Assembly (NCBI GenBank): GCA_032716605.1
Contig: CM064502.1
Location: 32,184,910 to 32,248,909, forward strand
DNA length: 64,000 nt
Source: Paralithodes platypus
Lineage: Eukaryota > Arthropoda > Malacostraca > Decapoda > Lithodidae
Reading direction: 5' to 3'
Shown here: positions 1 through 10,714 of the stretch, piece after piece
Position numbering within the stretch: position 1 is the stretch's first letter
Layout: each line of letters opens with the position of its first letter
The notes under the pieces: model-generated
The model's database searches: none
Told to the model about the DNA's origin: nothing
What the model saw: the letters and a program-made list of their open reading frames with translations, nothing else
Position numbers and translations under genes: made by a program

Positions 1-2219
1 ATTTTTCGTTGTGGTATTGTTGTCAAGGTAAAGTAAGATATGTGATCCGTGTTGTGCTAATTACCTCTGAGATCTGTGCCCAAGATCCTTAATTGCGTAC
101 TGTGTTGATCCTTCTGAACCTTACCTATCATATGTGTTAAAACTGTGTATAAGTCCTAACCCTGTTATTTGGTTAATTTTCTACAGAACGTCTTACGCTT
201 AGGTTATATAATTGTGTTCAGTTATTCATTTTGCCACACGCTCACAGATCTTTCTATATATGTATTCTGCTTTGTATTTTGTGAGTTGAGGTCGAAGTGT
301 ATTATGTGATTTGATTTCTCTTCCTAACTAACTTTACCTAGAACCTACGCCCATTTTTATAACAAATTTACCTTAACATACTTAATTTTTATCCCTATAA
401 TCATCCCTGTGAAAACCTATTTCCCCCAGCTTCCCTGATTATGTTCGATTACATAATCACCTTTGTAATAATTTTATGAATACATATTGACGTTCATTTG
501 ATTACTGATGTAAGTAATTCTGATTCTTCATACTCAGGAATTCCAGCATTTCATAGATTCTGTTACTTAATTCCACATCACTTACCATACACCTATTATA
601 CTAGTGTATGTTCATTATAAGACTCTGTTAACTCATTCAGACCTCTTAACCCGTGGAGCCCCGGCTAGTTTTGTAATGTTTGTTCACCAGAACCCGGCCG
701 GTTTTCAAAAAATGGTTTTATTCCAGAAACAATAGCGAATGGGTTAGGAATGAAGGACAAACCACGAAAAACCGCTCAAAAAGCTTAAAGAATGGTCCTA
801 CAGAGCCCCAAAAAACGTATTTTACAAGAGTAAAAAATTGAAGGCAATTACCCCAAAAAAACAGGTTATTGCACGCTCACGCGCACGCACGTGGACTTTG
901 AGAGTTTTCAACCATCGGCACGATTGCGTGGGATACGTACACAGTTCCCATACAAATCTGAGCCCTCTTGAGTGGCTACACCTGAGGTTACGGTCGGCGC
1001 AATTAGGGTGACGCGTCAGACGCGTCGCTGGGGCTGTACGGGTTAAGAATACTGACATAAGTATTTCATTAGCATAAATTCGTCGTATGCGCCCAAGTTC
1101 TTTTGTTAATTAATAAACTGTTAATTATCCTTTCACGCTATTAATCATAAGCGTTTCCAGAGCATTCGTTGACTAACTTAATTTAGTTCATTATAATTTG
1201 TTCTCCAGTGTAATTAAATAGATTTATTCTATAGTTCATTCATAATTATACGCAAACTTTATATCTGAATTCCTCGGCTCGTTTCGTTTTTCTTACATAC
1301 GATCGTTGACGTGAATATAGGATATTCATTAGAAATTACACAATATAGTCTACTAACTTAATCTTTTGTACAATAAATTAAATCATATTTTGCAACCAAT
1401 TTCAGATTAACATTATTATAACTACAATTCTAGTTGCATTAACTTTGAAGTTAATTTCCACCACTGCAGTCCAGTTCATGACCTGACCTCCCCTGTCACC
1501 TGAGAATACCGCGGCTACCTTTGTAGTGCGCCCCTCTACCGTGTGACTCACCCAGCCTACCTGGGTGTTTATTTTGCTCTAAATTCCCCCCGTGTCTCCT
1601 ATACTGAGACTGCATTTTATTTCTTTATTTTGTTTCTCATTCACGTAAGACACTCGACTCATATCGATTGTTATTATTAAGGGTTATTATTTCTATGTTC
1701 ATGTTCTACTTTTGATCCACTTTATTAATTGATGCCATTAACCACATTTGTTTATGATTTGTTCTTGTAAGAATGTCAACGTACATGTACCCTATTATTT
1801 GTATTTCATTATTGTTGTTGATTCAGACAAGAAACCATCCCCGACTACGAATCTATATTTGAGAGTTGGAGATCGAAATGATTATGCTGAGACGATCCAT
1901 GACTCCTCAAGATAGACGTTACTTGAATTAAAACACCATTTATATATGCTATGTGTGTTGTTATTGAGTCCTGTATTATCCTAATTGAATACCTATATTT
2001 TGCTATTAAGAACGTGTTTGGTGTGACCCTGTCGGGCTATATTAAGGTCTATAAGTCCATAATTGGATTTTTGAGGAGACTATATCACGAGTTGTAAATA
2101 TTACAACCCGACATAACACTGGCGGCAGCGGTGTCTCGATACGGTACATCAACACGAGTGTTCTTATTATAACATTTTTTTTCTTCTCTGGTATTCAATT
2201 GGTATTTACACTATTCATC
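1..2219 (+). mobile_element. Gypsy-1 5' region: probable 5' LTR and leader
   Basis: This AT-rich stretch has no coding frame of note and precedes the gag frame of Gypsy-1. The LTR probably ends near 2118 at ATAACA, because TGGCGGCAGCGG at 2120-2131 begins with TGG like a tRNA primer-binding site. The left LTR end is not visible, and no second copy of this sequence was seen in the window, so the 3' LTR is either outside it or lost. A TTAA element occupies 646-1046. Confidence 0.4.
646..1046 (+). mobile_element. TTAA-flanked MITE, family 2 (piggyBac-like)
   Basis: The element is 401 bp and bounded by TTAA at 646-649 and 1043-1046. Its ends are inverted: it opens TTAACCCGTGGAGCCCCGG and closes as the reverse complement of TTAACCCGTACAGCCCCAGC. 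The opening matches the terminus of the element at 25171-25843, including CCCCGGCTAGTT just inside, so the two belong to one family. TTAA duplication with CCC at the tips is the piggyBac signature (established). The 78-residue minus frame inside looks incidental. Confidence 0.75.
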
Positions 2220-3104
2220 ATGGCAGCCATTAGGTCTCTTGATATCCCGGCATTTAAACACGAGGATTACGACATCTACACTTACCTGGAAATAGTCAAA
2301 CCGGTCCTAGACATTATGTTTGGGAAGGAAGACGCTTCCAAGATACACACAATTGTGGTTAAGCTTGGTAAATATGCAACGAAAGTGTCAGGATACGTGC
2401 ATGACAACATGCCTGGGTTAACCTGGGCACAATTCAAGGTTTATGTCCGGACAGCCATCAATCCAGTATTAGGTCAAACGATTGCAGATAACAAATTCCA
2501 TGATGTAACATACTCAGGGGATTTGGATGGAACAGTAGAAAAGTTGCACCAGATCGCTTTGACAGCCTTCCCGGACGAAACCACCGCCCAGAGGAAGAAA
2601 ACCATATTCAAAGCATTGGTCAGAATATTGCCTGATCCCGTGGCTGACCATTTCTTATTCGTGGAACCCACAAATTATGACGCAGATCTGCCTGCAATCC
2701 GAAGAATAATGGCGTTACAAACATCCAGGGAACAAGCCACCACCAACAAAATTGCTGTAATCAGCAAGATCACCACCCACCCCACTTCCAGTACAGCTTC
2801 CAACAGTCGCCCTGTAGCTCCTAGGGCAGCTGACAAGGCTGAGGAGTGGGCAAGAATCCGTCCGGCCGACTGGAAACCCTGCACCGGATCTTGCATGCTG
2901 TGGTCACTCAAAAGTTCATTCAACGAACTGACCAAGAAGAGGACCAGGACTCCAAGTTGGTGGGCACAGATCCCTTGGATTAAGCCACGTCAGATTTCCA
3001 CCATTATTGAAGATGGAACTGCTGGGATTGATGAAGGAGACATAGAAGGAGAACTTGACAAATATCAACCAGAAACCTTAGAACCAGAGCCACTGGATTT
3101 TTAG
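2220..3104 (+). CDS. gag: Gypsy-1 gag-like protein
   Basis: This open frame of 294 codons opens at ATG 2220 (MAAIRSLDIPAFKH); an upstream TTG in the same frame at 2199 is a poorer start. Its place between the putative primer site and the retropepsin makes it gag by position. The fold looks helical through about residue 190, then a low-complexity, proline- and threonine-rich stretch follows, with an acidic C-terminus (many E and D). I see no clean CX2CX4HX4C zinc knuckle, only a few cysteines near residues 220-230 (PCTGSCMLW), so it may be a knuckle-less gag or one broken by a frame slip. Function (capsid and RNA packaging) is inferred from position only. Confidence 0.6.
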   Translation: MAAIRSLDIPAFKHEDYDIYTYLEIVKPVLDIMFGKEDASKIHTIVVKLGKYATKVSGYVHDNMPGLTWAQFKVYVRTAINPVLGQTIADNKFHDVTYSGDLDGTVEKLHQIALTAFPDETTAQRKKTIFKALVRILPDPVADHFLFVEPTNYDADLPAIRRIMALQTSREQATTNKIAVISKITTHPTSSTASNSRPVAPRAADKAEEWARIRPADWKPCTGSCMLWSLKSSFNELTKKRTRTPSWWAQIPWIKPRQISTIIEDGTAGIDEGDIEGELDKYQPETLEPEPLDF

Positions 3105-3133
3105 GAGGCCCCCACAAACAAATCGTCAGGACC

Positions 3134-3673
3134 ATGGCGGGGGCTCATGATAAAACATCGGATAATGGTCTGCTGGTGTACAGAAAAATCACCCTGAATG
3201 GGGTGGAAGTTCGACTCCTCCTAGATACGGGGGCTTCCCGTTCTTGTCTATTCCTTCCCTTTTTCCTAAAACATAAGCAGGTTTTTGGAGAAATCCAGTC
3301 CTCTTCTATCATTCTAATTAGTGCAAATGACCAGGTTATTCCCAACCTGGGTCAGTCACTCTCTCTATATGTTAAGACCCCCAACCCTAATCACGGAGTT
3401 CAGCACTCCTTCGTGATCTACAACCCTAGTGAATCCAAGTATGATGGATACCTGGGGCTTGATTTATTAATTGCTATAAGTGCCTCCATTAATTGTAGGT
3501 ACAGGACACTGTCTTATGACCCACCGTCCAAACCTGAACAAAAACCAAAAACCTCACCTCCTCTAGGTAACTTGAAGCAGCTTAACCCGGGAACTGCTGG
3601 AAGACTCTTAAGAGTTCCCCCGGCGGACTGCGGGAAGACTTTTAAGAGTCAGGGAAAACAAAAATCAATTTAA
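3134..3673 (+). CDS. Gypsy-1 retropepsin-like protease
   Basis: The frame is 179 codons, starting at ATG 3134, 29 bp after gag in a different frame. The active-site motif LLLDTGASRSCL lies near residues 28-39, and a second conserved segment YDGYLGLDLLI near residues 103-113 fits the flap and ILG-like region of aspartic proteases of LTR elements (established family features). The last 40 residues are a lysine- and proline-rich linker. It would act as a dimer to cut the gag-pol polyprotein. The frame ends just before a run of about 25 A residues at 3680, after which the polyprotein sequence is disturbed until 4158. Confidence 0.8.
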   Translation: MAGAHDKTSDNGLLVYRKITLNGVEVRLLLDTGASRSCLFLPFFLKHKQVFGEIQSSSIILISANDQVIPNLGQSLSLYVKTPNPNHGVQHSFVIYNPSESKYDGYLGLDLLIAISASINCRYRTLSYDPPSKPEQKPKTSPPLGNLKQLNPGTAGRLLRVPPADCGKTFKSQGKQKSI

Positions 3674-4157
3674 AACACCGAAAAAAAAAAAAAAAAAAAA
3701 AAAAATTGCCCCTGGGCCATGCCAAATATCACTCCTCTACCTCCCCTCCTTCCCCACTTTCATCCCCTCCTTCAGTTATCACCTATTTTCCCTGTTATTC
3801 CCTTATTCTGTGGTATAGTTTTGTGCTAACATTAATGAGTTGCAAGCAGGGCATTGTCATCACTGTTAGCAAGCGAGTGCAAGAGAGAGAGAGAGAGAGT
3901 ATCGATCGACTGTCTCTCCAGACTTGGGGATAAGTGGCGGGAAAGGAGGTTGCCTCAGCCATACATTTTGTAACTCCCGGCCTGTATCGCTGATTTTGAC
4001 CATCCAAACGCTGTTTCCACTTGTTTTATTGTTGTAACATGTTAATACCTTTATAATCAACCTATAATTGGCGCATATGGAGAAGTATTAATGCTATTTA
4101 TGGTAAAATAAATATTTTAGTGATGGAAACAGCTCAAATACGTGCGCACAGGCAGAG
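3674..4157. other. Disturbed spacer in Gypsy-1 with A-run and (GA)n
   Basis: No coding signal is supported here. It begins with a run of about 25 A residues (3680-3704), has a C- and T-rich stretch at 3720-3800 and a short (GA)n run near 3884-3898, and contains AATAAA near 4109. The A-run could be the tail of an inserted retroposon, but I found no matching duplication. Confidence 0.4.
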
Positions 4158-4350
4158 ATGTCTCATACCCCCATGCGCAACCGAGAGGTTAAATCCATAG
4201 CATTGCCAGTCACTCCCCCTATCACTGCTGCACCCCAAGCTAAGATTAATGATGTCCCCTACCCCAATCATGTCATTTCTCCTGCCATAGTATCCACTTC
4301 CATAACAGTTCCCCCTCATCATGAGAAATGGATACCCTTAGTTCCTACAA
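4158..4350 (+). pseudogene. Gypsy-1 pol linker, part 1
   Basis: This open stretch, rich in proline, threonine and valine, lies directly before the TTAA element at 4351. Its frame matches that at 5020 once the insert is discounted. It is the linker between protease and reverse transcriptase. It has no recognisable domain. Confidence 0.5.
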
Positions 4351-5019
4351 TTAACCCCAGTCCCAAGCCATTTTCACTTCTTTTTTTTGTTTGCTAAAAT
4401 GGAAGACAAGGATGAGAAATGAAAAAAAAAAAAAAAAAAAAAATCACCTCGGACATTTTTTTTTGGGGGGGGGGGGGGGGGGGCCGGTGGGGGGGGGGGG
4501 GAGCCTCAACAAAATTTGTTGAGCCAAAATGGAAGAGAATGGTGAGAAATGAAGACAAAAATTAAAAAAAACTCATTTCGGTCATTTGGGGGGCGGGGGG
4601 GGGGGGGGGGTTTCAATAGTTCGTCTCCCCCGCATGACCACCCGCCTGGGAGCACTAGGGTAAAAACTGAGTATGGCATTGTACGGCATACATCCTAAGG
4701 AGTGTCTCACATAAATCTCAAGCCTCTAGCTCCCATACGACCGGAGTAATGAAGGTTCAAAGTGGCGGTGAACTAAGGGTGTAAACTATCCCCACTAAGC
4801 CCACCACCACCAGCCGCGCGGCTGTCTCGGCCCGCTCACACCTACTGGCCCGGCTTCCACACACACTACGGTACCTCCCCCTCCTATTCTCCCGCCATTT
4901 CCTACCTTACGAGCCACGTAAGTGTTTTTTATATGTCGGACGCACGTGATGCGTCGCTGGGAGTTGGTGATCAAACACTGCCGACGCAACACGTGCGACG
5001 CTGGGTCTCACTGGGTTAA
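4351..5019 (+). mobile_element. TTAA-flanked MITE, family 2, inserted in Gypsy-1 pol
   Basis: TTAA lies at 4351-4354 and 5016-5019. It is a near copy of 25171-25843 in the opposite orientation: the shared 3' end carries TGCGTCGCTGGGAGTTGG and CGACGCTGGGTCTCACTGGG. The 5' end keeps TTAACCC and then lacks about 45 bp present in the other copy. The centre holds long G runs (4465-4501 and 4590-4610) separated by AT-rich DNA. Discounting the insert and one TTAA, the host frames on the two sides are in register. The short frame at 4795-4992 recurs in the other copy and is not a gene. Confidence 0.85.
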
Positions 5020-5350
5020 AGGAAATGTCCTTGTGACCCCACACCTCCAAAGCCCTTTCAATGGGGTATGCCTAACCGCTCCTTGCCTGCTACCACATCA
5101 ACTCAATTGCATAAAAATTGCTAATATTTCTGACAAACCTGTCACCTTGCCAAAAGGTTTAGCCATCGGCGAGTTAGAAATGTACTCTGAAGAACTGTCT
5201 GTCCCCTCTGATTCTTCCCCTCCTTATAAAAAAACCCTTCCTGACATACCTTCCACTCTCACTAACAATCAACAAACCGACCTCAGAAATCTCCTTATCT
5301 CATATCAAAACATTTTCGCTACTTCTAGGCGAGATATGGGAAAAAACTGA
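5020..5350 (+). pseudogene. Gypsy-1 pol linker before reverse transcriptase
   Basis: The segment encodes the spacer that precedes Gypsy reverse transcriptases, including a stretch like KPVTLPKGLAIGEL, as in the capsid-to-RT linker of many Gypsy elements, and then SYQNIFATSRRDMG just upstream of the RT. It is the continuation of 4158-4350 across the TTAA element. The frame ends at 5350 because of a one-base slip in the A-run at about 5340-5346; the next frame continues at 5351 without a gap. Confidence 0.65.
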
Positions 5351-6839
5351 AACGTTTCATCACCCCATTCACACCGTGGGACACCCCATGAAGCAACCCA
5401 TCAGAAGGAAGAACCCGATCCAAAGACAGGAAGAAAAAAAACAAGTAAATTATATGCTTGCCACAGGAGTAGTAAAACCCTTTATCAGCCCCTGGTCTTC
5501 TCCAGTGGTACTAGTTCGTAAGAAGGACGGATTCACCAGATTTTGCATCAATTATCGCCAACTAAATGACGTCACCATCAAGGACGCCACCCCTCTTCCC
5601 AGGATCGATGACTCTCTCGATTCCCTGCAAGGCGCCAAATGGTTCACTACCTTGGACCTCCATGCTGACTACTGGCAAGTACCCGTTTTGCCTGAACATC
5701 AACAGAAAACGGCCTTCTCCACCAGCCAAGGAAGATTGTATGAGTTCACAGTACTACCATTCGGACTCTGCAATGGACCAGCCACATTCTCCAGATTGAT
5801 GGAGTCAGTCTTACAAGGATTAACTTGGGAAACTTGCCTGGCATATCTGGATGATATCATCGTGTTTGGCACAACTTGGGCCGAACACCTGCAACGCCTT
5901 AAACAAGTTTTCCAGAGGATCCGGGAAGCCAGCCTAAAACTTAAACCCTCCAAGTGCACCCTAGCCAAGAATAAAGTCAATTTCTTAGGCCATGTTGTCT
6001 CTGAAGCAGGGATTGCTCCAGATCCTTGCAAACTCGAGGCTATTAGTAAAATCACCCCTCCAACTAACGTAGAAGGCGTACGTGCATTTTTAGGCCTAGT
6101 ATCCTACTATCGACGCTTTGTGAAGAACTTTGCCACCATCGCCAAACCCCTACATGACCTCACGAAAAAAGAAGAGCCTTTCATATGGACAGATCCCAGG
6201 ATTCAGGCTATCAACAATCTAAAAGACAAATTAGTTGCCTCTCCGGTGGTCTCCTTCCCTGATTATACCAAACCATTCCGATTGTACACAGATGTATCAC
6301 AGTTAAGAATTGGAGCCATCTTAGGTCAAACCAGAGACGGCAAAGTGCCCATAATTGCATGTGCTAGCCGCACCCTCAACCCAGCGGAAAACAATTACCC
6401 TGTGACCAAACGTGAATGTCTCAGAATGATTTGGGCATTACAACACTTCAAAGCCTACCTGGCGGGAGTCAAGGTCACCGTCATAACCGACCACTACGCC
6501 CTTCAATGGTTGAGGAAGTCAGACACAAAAAACGCTCTGACTGTCAGATGGAGAGAATCACTGGAAGAATTCGATATGGATATAGTTTATCGGCCAGGGA
6601 AATTGCATACCAATGCTGATGCACTCTCTCATCTACCATTACCACCTCCTAGTTCTACACCTCAACAAGACGAACCAGCCCATACGATTCTTGCAATATA
6701 TCATCAAGGCTCGTTAGACAACAACCAGCAAGACCTATTGCAACAATACCAGAAACAACTGAAACCAGATTGGATACCTAGGAAGATTTTCGATCAGCTA
6801 ACCAGACGAGGTGACAATCTCTTCACCTTCGAAGGATAA
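5351..6839 (+). pseudogene. pol: Gypsy-1 reverse transcriptase and RNase H
   Basis: The domain copies element RNA to DNA in the virus-like particle. An open run from 5376 gives 487 residues. RT motifs in order are SPWSSPVVLVRKKDG (about residue 39), FCINYRQLND, TTLDLHADYWQVPV, FTVLPFGLCNGPATF and the catalytic AYLDDIIVFG (about residue 161). RNase H follows with RLYTDVSQLRIGAIL (about 302), the ENNYPVTKREC segment and ITDHYALQWL. It lacks the usual W and G of LDLxSGYWQ (LDLHADYWQ here) but keeps both catalytic aspartates of YLDD. It ends in TAA at 6837, after which integrase continues in the same frame, so this is a nonsense mutation. Frame choice rests on motif continuity. Confidence 0.9.
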
Positions 6840-7304
6840 ATTGTGATCACCACCCAAGCCGCATTATCCACAATGCAATCCATACATATGGATAACGGTA
6901 TCCACCTAGCCCTAAGAAGACTCATCACCACCTTTCAACAAGTCTACTGGACCCCATCTCCTTATGTCACTGCAAAGCGCATCACTGAATCATGCAAGGC
7001 GTGTGCGTTGGGTAAGGATCGAACCCGCACAGCTGGTCCTTCCGGAAAGCTAATTGCCTCCAAACCTTGGCAATTGCTTGCAGTAGACATAATGGGCCCC
7101 ATGGAAAACAGTCATGGGTTCAAGTATATAATTACTTTTGTGGACACGTACTCCTAATATGTTATAGCATGCCCCGCAAAAGAACACTCAGCCATTGCAA
7201 TAGCTGAGACACTCATTCAACATGTCTTCCCTTATTTTGGCCACCCTGAAGCAATCCATTCTGACGCCCCTGAATTTACTAGCCACATCTGGTCTCAACT
7301 GTCT
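6840..7304 (+). pseudogene. Gypsy-1 integrase, N-terminal and first catalytic part
   Basis: It inserts the cDNA into host DNA. The zinc-binding HHCC part is visible as H near IHLALRRL with CKACALGKD closing it. The catalytic core begins with LLAVDIMGP (first D), followed by YIITFVDTYS. A TAA at 7155 interrupts the frame directly after TYS, and the same frame goes on to AIHSDAPEFTSHIW (second catalytic D) before the TTAA insert at 7305. The third residue, E, lies beyond the insert. Confidence 0.85.
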
Positions 7305-7791
7305 TTAACCCTTCCAGCCCGGGTGTCCTTTTATAAGGACACCGCGGCAGATGGGCCGGTACCCGGGCATCCTTATAAAAGGCAGTAAGCTTGAAAGCCT
7401 ATTCAGCTTGGTCTGAACGCCGAGGGTCCGACGCATGTAAACAAAGCCGGTCATTGCGTCACCGCACCTCCGAAAACAAGAACGAGACGTCGGATCAATG
7501 TTGTTGTTGTATGATATGACGAAATTAGTTTCTGAAAAGCTCCGATATTGTCAACATCGCGGAAAAATTTGCTCCACGGAAATCGTCACAACAACTGAAC
7601 CAGTTAACTTAGAGAGCTCTACTCAACGCCAGTCTACAGATTGGAAACCGCACTACGTTTAGGGTTGCGTGGGGAATTTGTAGCAGTTAAAATAACAAAG
7701 ATACGGTACCCTAGGCCTAGACGTTTTTCGGCCAGATCGCCCGGATACGGCCTCTGTCCTTTTGTAAGGCAGCCCGGGTAGGAAGGATTAA
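7305..7791. mobile_element. TTAA-flanked MITE, family 3, inserted in Gypsy-1 integrase
   Basis: The element is 487 bp, with TTAA at 7305-7308 and 7788-7791. The inverted ends are TTAACCCTTCCAGCCCGGGT and, on the other strand, TTAATCCTTCCTACCCGGGC, extending over about 35 bp (CCTTTTATAAGGAC against CCTTACAAAAGGAC). The left end also has its own small hairpin, GTCCTTTTATAAGGAC. It splits the integrase between its second and third catalytic residues, and the host frame is in register across it. It has no coding capacity. Confidence 0.85.
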
Positions 7792-8083
7792 TGTGTGGTT
7801 TTAAAATCAGCCACTCTTCCCCTTACTGGCCTCAGGGCAATTCAATATGCGAGAGGAGCCACAGAACCATTGCCGATCAGATCAGAACCAGATTGCAACA
7901 AATGGACTCCAAAGTTTGGTCCAGCCAGGTCAAAATTGTGCAATGGGGGATCAACACCTGCCCTCGAGAAGATGGCATCTCTCCTCACGAACGAGTATTT
8001 GGAGTAGCACCTTTGCTCCTCCCCCTCCGTCATCTAGCTGCCCCGTATGAGCCCTCCTCAAATTTCGACCAGTCTCTCGTTCA
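7792..8083 (+). pseudogene. Gypsy-1 integrase, distal catalytic part
   Basis: The frame includes SSPYWPQGNSICERSHRTI, where the glutamate is the third catalytic residue, followed by INTCPREDGISPHERVFG, a typical segment of Gypsy integrases. It stops at the BEL-1 insertion: the target GTTCA at 8079-8083 is repeated at 27640-27644, where the protein resumes in frame. Confidence 0.85.
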
Positions 8084-8627
8084 TATCCTGTTTATTATTC
8101 CTAGGGGGTAGAGGTGAAATGGATATAAATTAAAAAAACTAAACCTGGAAAGATGAATTGGCCTAGGCTATAAAAATGTTACCGGGTCGGCGGTTGACTT
8201 ACATGTTAAAATGTATATGTAGGTTATCTGTGGTAGTCCCAGTAATTATCTATGAAGTACTTCTAGTATTAAAGGAACTTAGCTGTGATGCAAAGAGTGT
8301 AGATTAGGTGATGGACATGTTGGTAGGCGAATATCAGGGAAGTTTTGGTGTTATGTGGCAGCAGCTGGCGGTCTGTAGTTAGCGGGGTGAAGTCTGTGAA
8401 GTGTGTCTGAGATTCCCTTTTGTTGTGACAATATAAAATATATTTAAGGGATTTATATCGTCCCCTGTGATCAAATAATAAGAGAAAATAAACAAAGATA
8501 TAATGTGTGCAAACCCAGTAATATTTATTAACAAAGACAAATAAAGTAATGCGTATAAACAAAAAGGAACCAGCTGTCGTGAACCCGGGAAATTCAAACT
8601 ACGGTGTCTATACCAGCATTCACGACA
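8084..8627 (-). repeat. BEL-1 3' LTR
   Basis: This 544-bp sequence matches 27099-27639 along its length. On the minus strand it begins TGTCGTGAATGCTGG and ends CAGGATA. It lies 27 bp past the end of the BEL-1 coding frame and directly abuts the GTTCA target copy. Confidence 0.9.
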
Positions 8628-8654
8628 TACTCCGCCACCAGCTATACAAAGTAT

Positions 8655-9348
8655 TTACAATTGTTCTGTCCTGATCATGGATCGCCGCAATTGAGAGGAA
8701 CCCAAAGCAGCCCGACGTGACGGCCTCTGAGGGGTATCACCTCGGTTCGCTCCAGTAGCAGGAAGGATATTATCAGAGTTCGGCTTGCTGTCGCCATCCA
8801 CTACCTCTAAATCTATATCTAGTGGGTATAGCTTAAATACCGGTCTGGTGGTCAAACCGGCTCCTGTTTTTACCTGAACTACCCTACATTCGTGGTCAGG
8901 ACCACGAAGAAGTTTCATTATCCGACCTATACGCCAAAAAAGTCGGGGGCCGTCATCATGTACTAGAACGACGTCCCCAACTTGCGGCGATGCTATCCCT
9001 CTTTTTACCATTAAGTGACGATGTTGCTCCCTGAGTGATATTAAATAATCAGTGCTCCTCCTTTTCCACAGGTCATGTGAGAGTTTTGTTACATATTGGA
9101 AGCGTTGATTGACGGAATCGTTGTTACTCCACGTCGTGTCCTTGAGATCTTCATCCGTGATTTCTCGCCTTGGAAAGCTTCTGATCCGCCTCCCATGAAC
9201 CAGTTGTGAAGGAGTGATGGGTAGAGGGTCTTCAAGATCACTGTACGTGTAACCAAGCAAGCGATCATTGACTGTGGCCTCGAGCTCCAGTAATACCGTA
9301 TTCAGTTCCTCTGAGGTAACCAATGCTCGACCCAGTACCTTCTTCAAG
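8655..9348 (-). pseudogene. BEL-1 integrase C-terminal region (DUF5641-like)
   Basis: The open frame of 230 residues reads KKVLGRALVTSEELNTVL, then LEATVNDRLLGY and DPLPITPSQLVHGR, the signature just past the catalytic core in BEL/Pao integrases, then VGDVVLVHDDGPRLFWRIG and the C-terminal segment TRPVFKLYPLD typical of DUF5641. The true protein continues upstream at 16664 across Gypsy-2; the duplication CCAGC marks the junction (9349-9353, 16664-16668). The C-terminus ends with an arginine-rich tail and stops shortly before the 3' LTR. Confidence 0.9.
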
Positions 9349-9353
9349 CCAGC

Positions 9354-10453
9354 TGTGAGGGAAATTTATTTATTTATTCAAGTGGCACTAATATGAATAT
9401 ATATATTCATATTTATATTAATGAGTCTATATCAGTAGTCTGTATAGAACAGTATAGTTTATTTCCTATTCACTTTTTAAGTTCCTTATTGAATAGTGTA
9501 ATTACTTTCCTATCCTCATTGTATACTCTTCGATGAGCGGTATCTTGCTTTCTCTCTAGTGTTTCACTGTTTCACGTTAGTATAATCACCCGGAGCTTCG
9601 AGTTAAATTTGTTTACCGTGAGATAGTTGTCTCTGTGTCACGCTTATATTGAGGTCTCGGAATTTCGAGTTAAATATAAGTGTTTCCTGTGAGTTACATA
9701 ATTCACCCTTATATCGAGCTTTTGAAGCCTTGAGTATAAAAGCTAGGTATTTTCTAGTGGTGGAGGGAGATTATAATCAGTTTGTTATATACTCCTGCCT
9801 TGAGCGCACGTTAGTATTTTCGGTGCTTGTTATTTGCAAGTGGTGTATTTTGTGAAGAGTATTAGTGCATATTATGTTAAATATCGGAAAGAGGGAAATT
9901 TGTGCATTCAGTGTTAACTATTTCTTTTTACTTGGGAAGACGGCCTTCTTAAACTTTATTATTTAACGTTTTCTTGTTACCTAGTCTTCGGCCGCAGTTT
10001 TCATTCTTTATTAATATTTGTTCTAACAATTGGATTTATCCCTATAGTTATCACCGCGGGGCCAAGCGGGGATGCGTCTAGTAGTGATGTAGGGTTGTCC
10101 AAGACGAGCCGATGAGCTGCCCCGACGTCTGCCTGCTCACTAGCCGGGAACTCCACTCCCCCTATACCTCTCATATCGTACAATTGTACGATACATCGGT
10201 AAAGATCAGTCGGTACCGGGGAGTTTATAGAGGAAGCAGTGAAAAGCTAGTTAGTCATATTAGGGGCAGGGGCAGACTCCTTGTCACTTTTGGCTTCGTT
10301 ATACTTAGTCACTACAAACGTAATCATTCATATTTTATTTTGTTTTAAAGATTATTGTAATAAAGTTGTAAAGTTTTTGTATGTGTTTCCTATTACCTTT
10401 CTTTAGGGACAGTGTTTAAGTCTATCTTTGAACCCTTTGGATGGGCCTTCACA
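9354..10453 (+). repeat. Gypsy-2 5' LTR
   Basis: This 1100-bp LTR begins TGTGAGGGAAAT and ends GGGCCTTCACA, matching 15552-16663. It contains an internal near-palindrome AATATATATATTCATATT near its start and AATAAAG near 10360, a plausible polyadenylation signal. The short frame at 9649-9855 recurs in the other LTR and is not a gene. Confidence 0.9.
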
Positions 10454-10714
10454 AGCGACCTTGCCAGGATAGACTAACCTGCCTCTACAGAAGGTTTGGG
10501 ATCACTAAGTCAACTTTATTATAATTCGCATCTTGTCATTAGGTTATTGTCCTGGGGCCGGGAAGTAACTGTTAATTTTTTCTGATTTTTGATGCTAGGT
10601 AGACAGACCATAGCCTCTTGTTACTGATTACTATGATCAGTTTTTGGGTAGACAGGCCTTGTACTGACGAGCTGGAGGATTAGTCCTGCCGTTAGGATTA
10701 ATTGTATATTTACC

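Noticed and set aside
3134..3673. Cellular aspartic protease
   Set aside because: The DTGA motif, size and position directly after gag identify a retroelement retropepsin.
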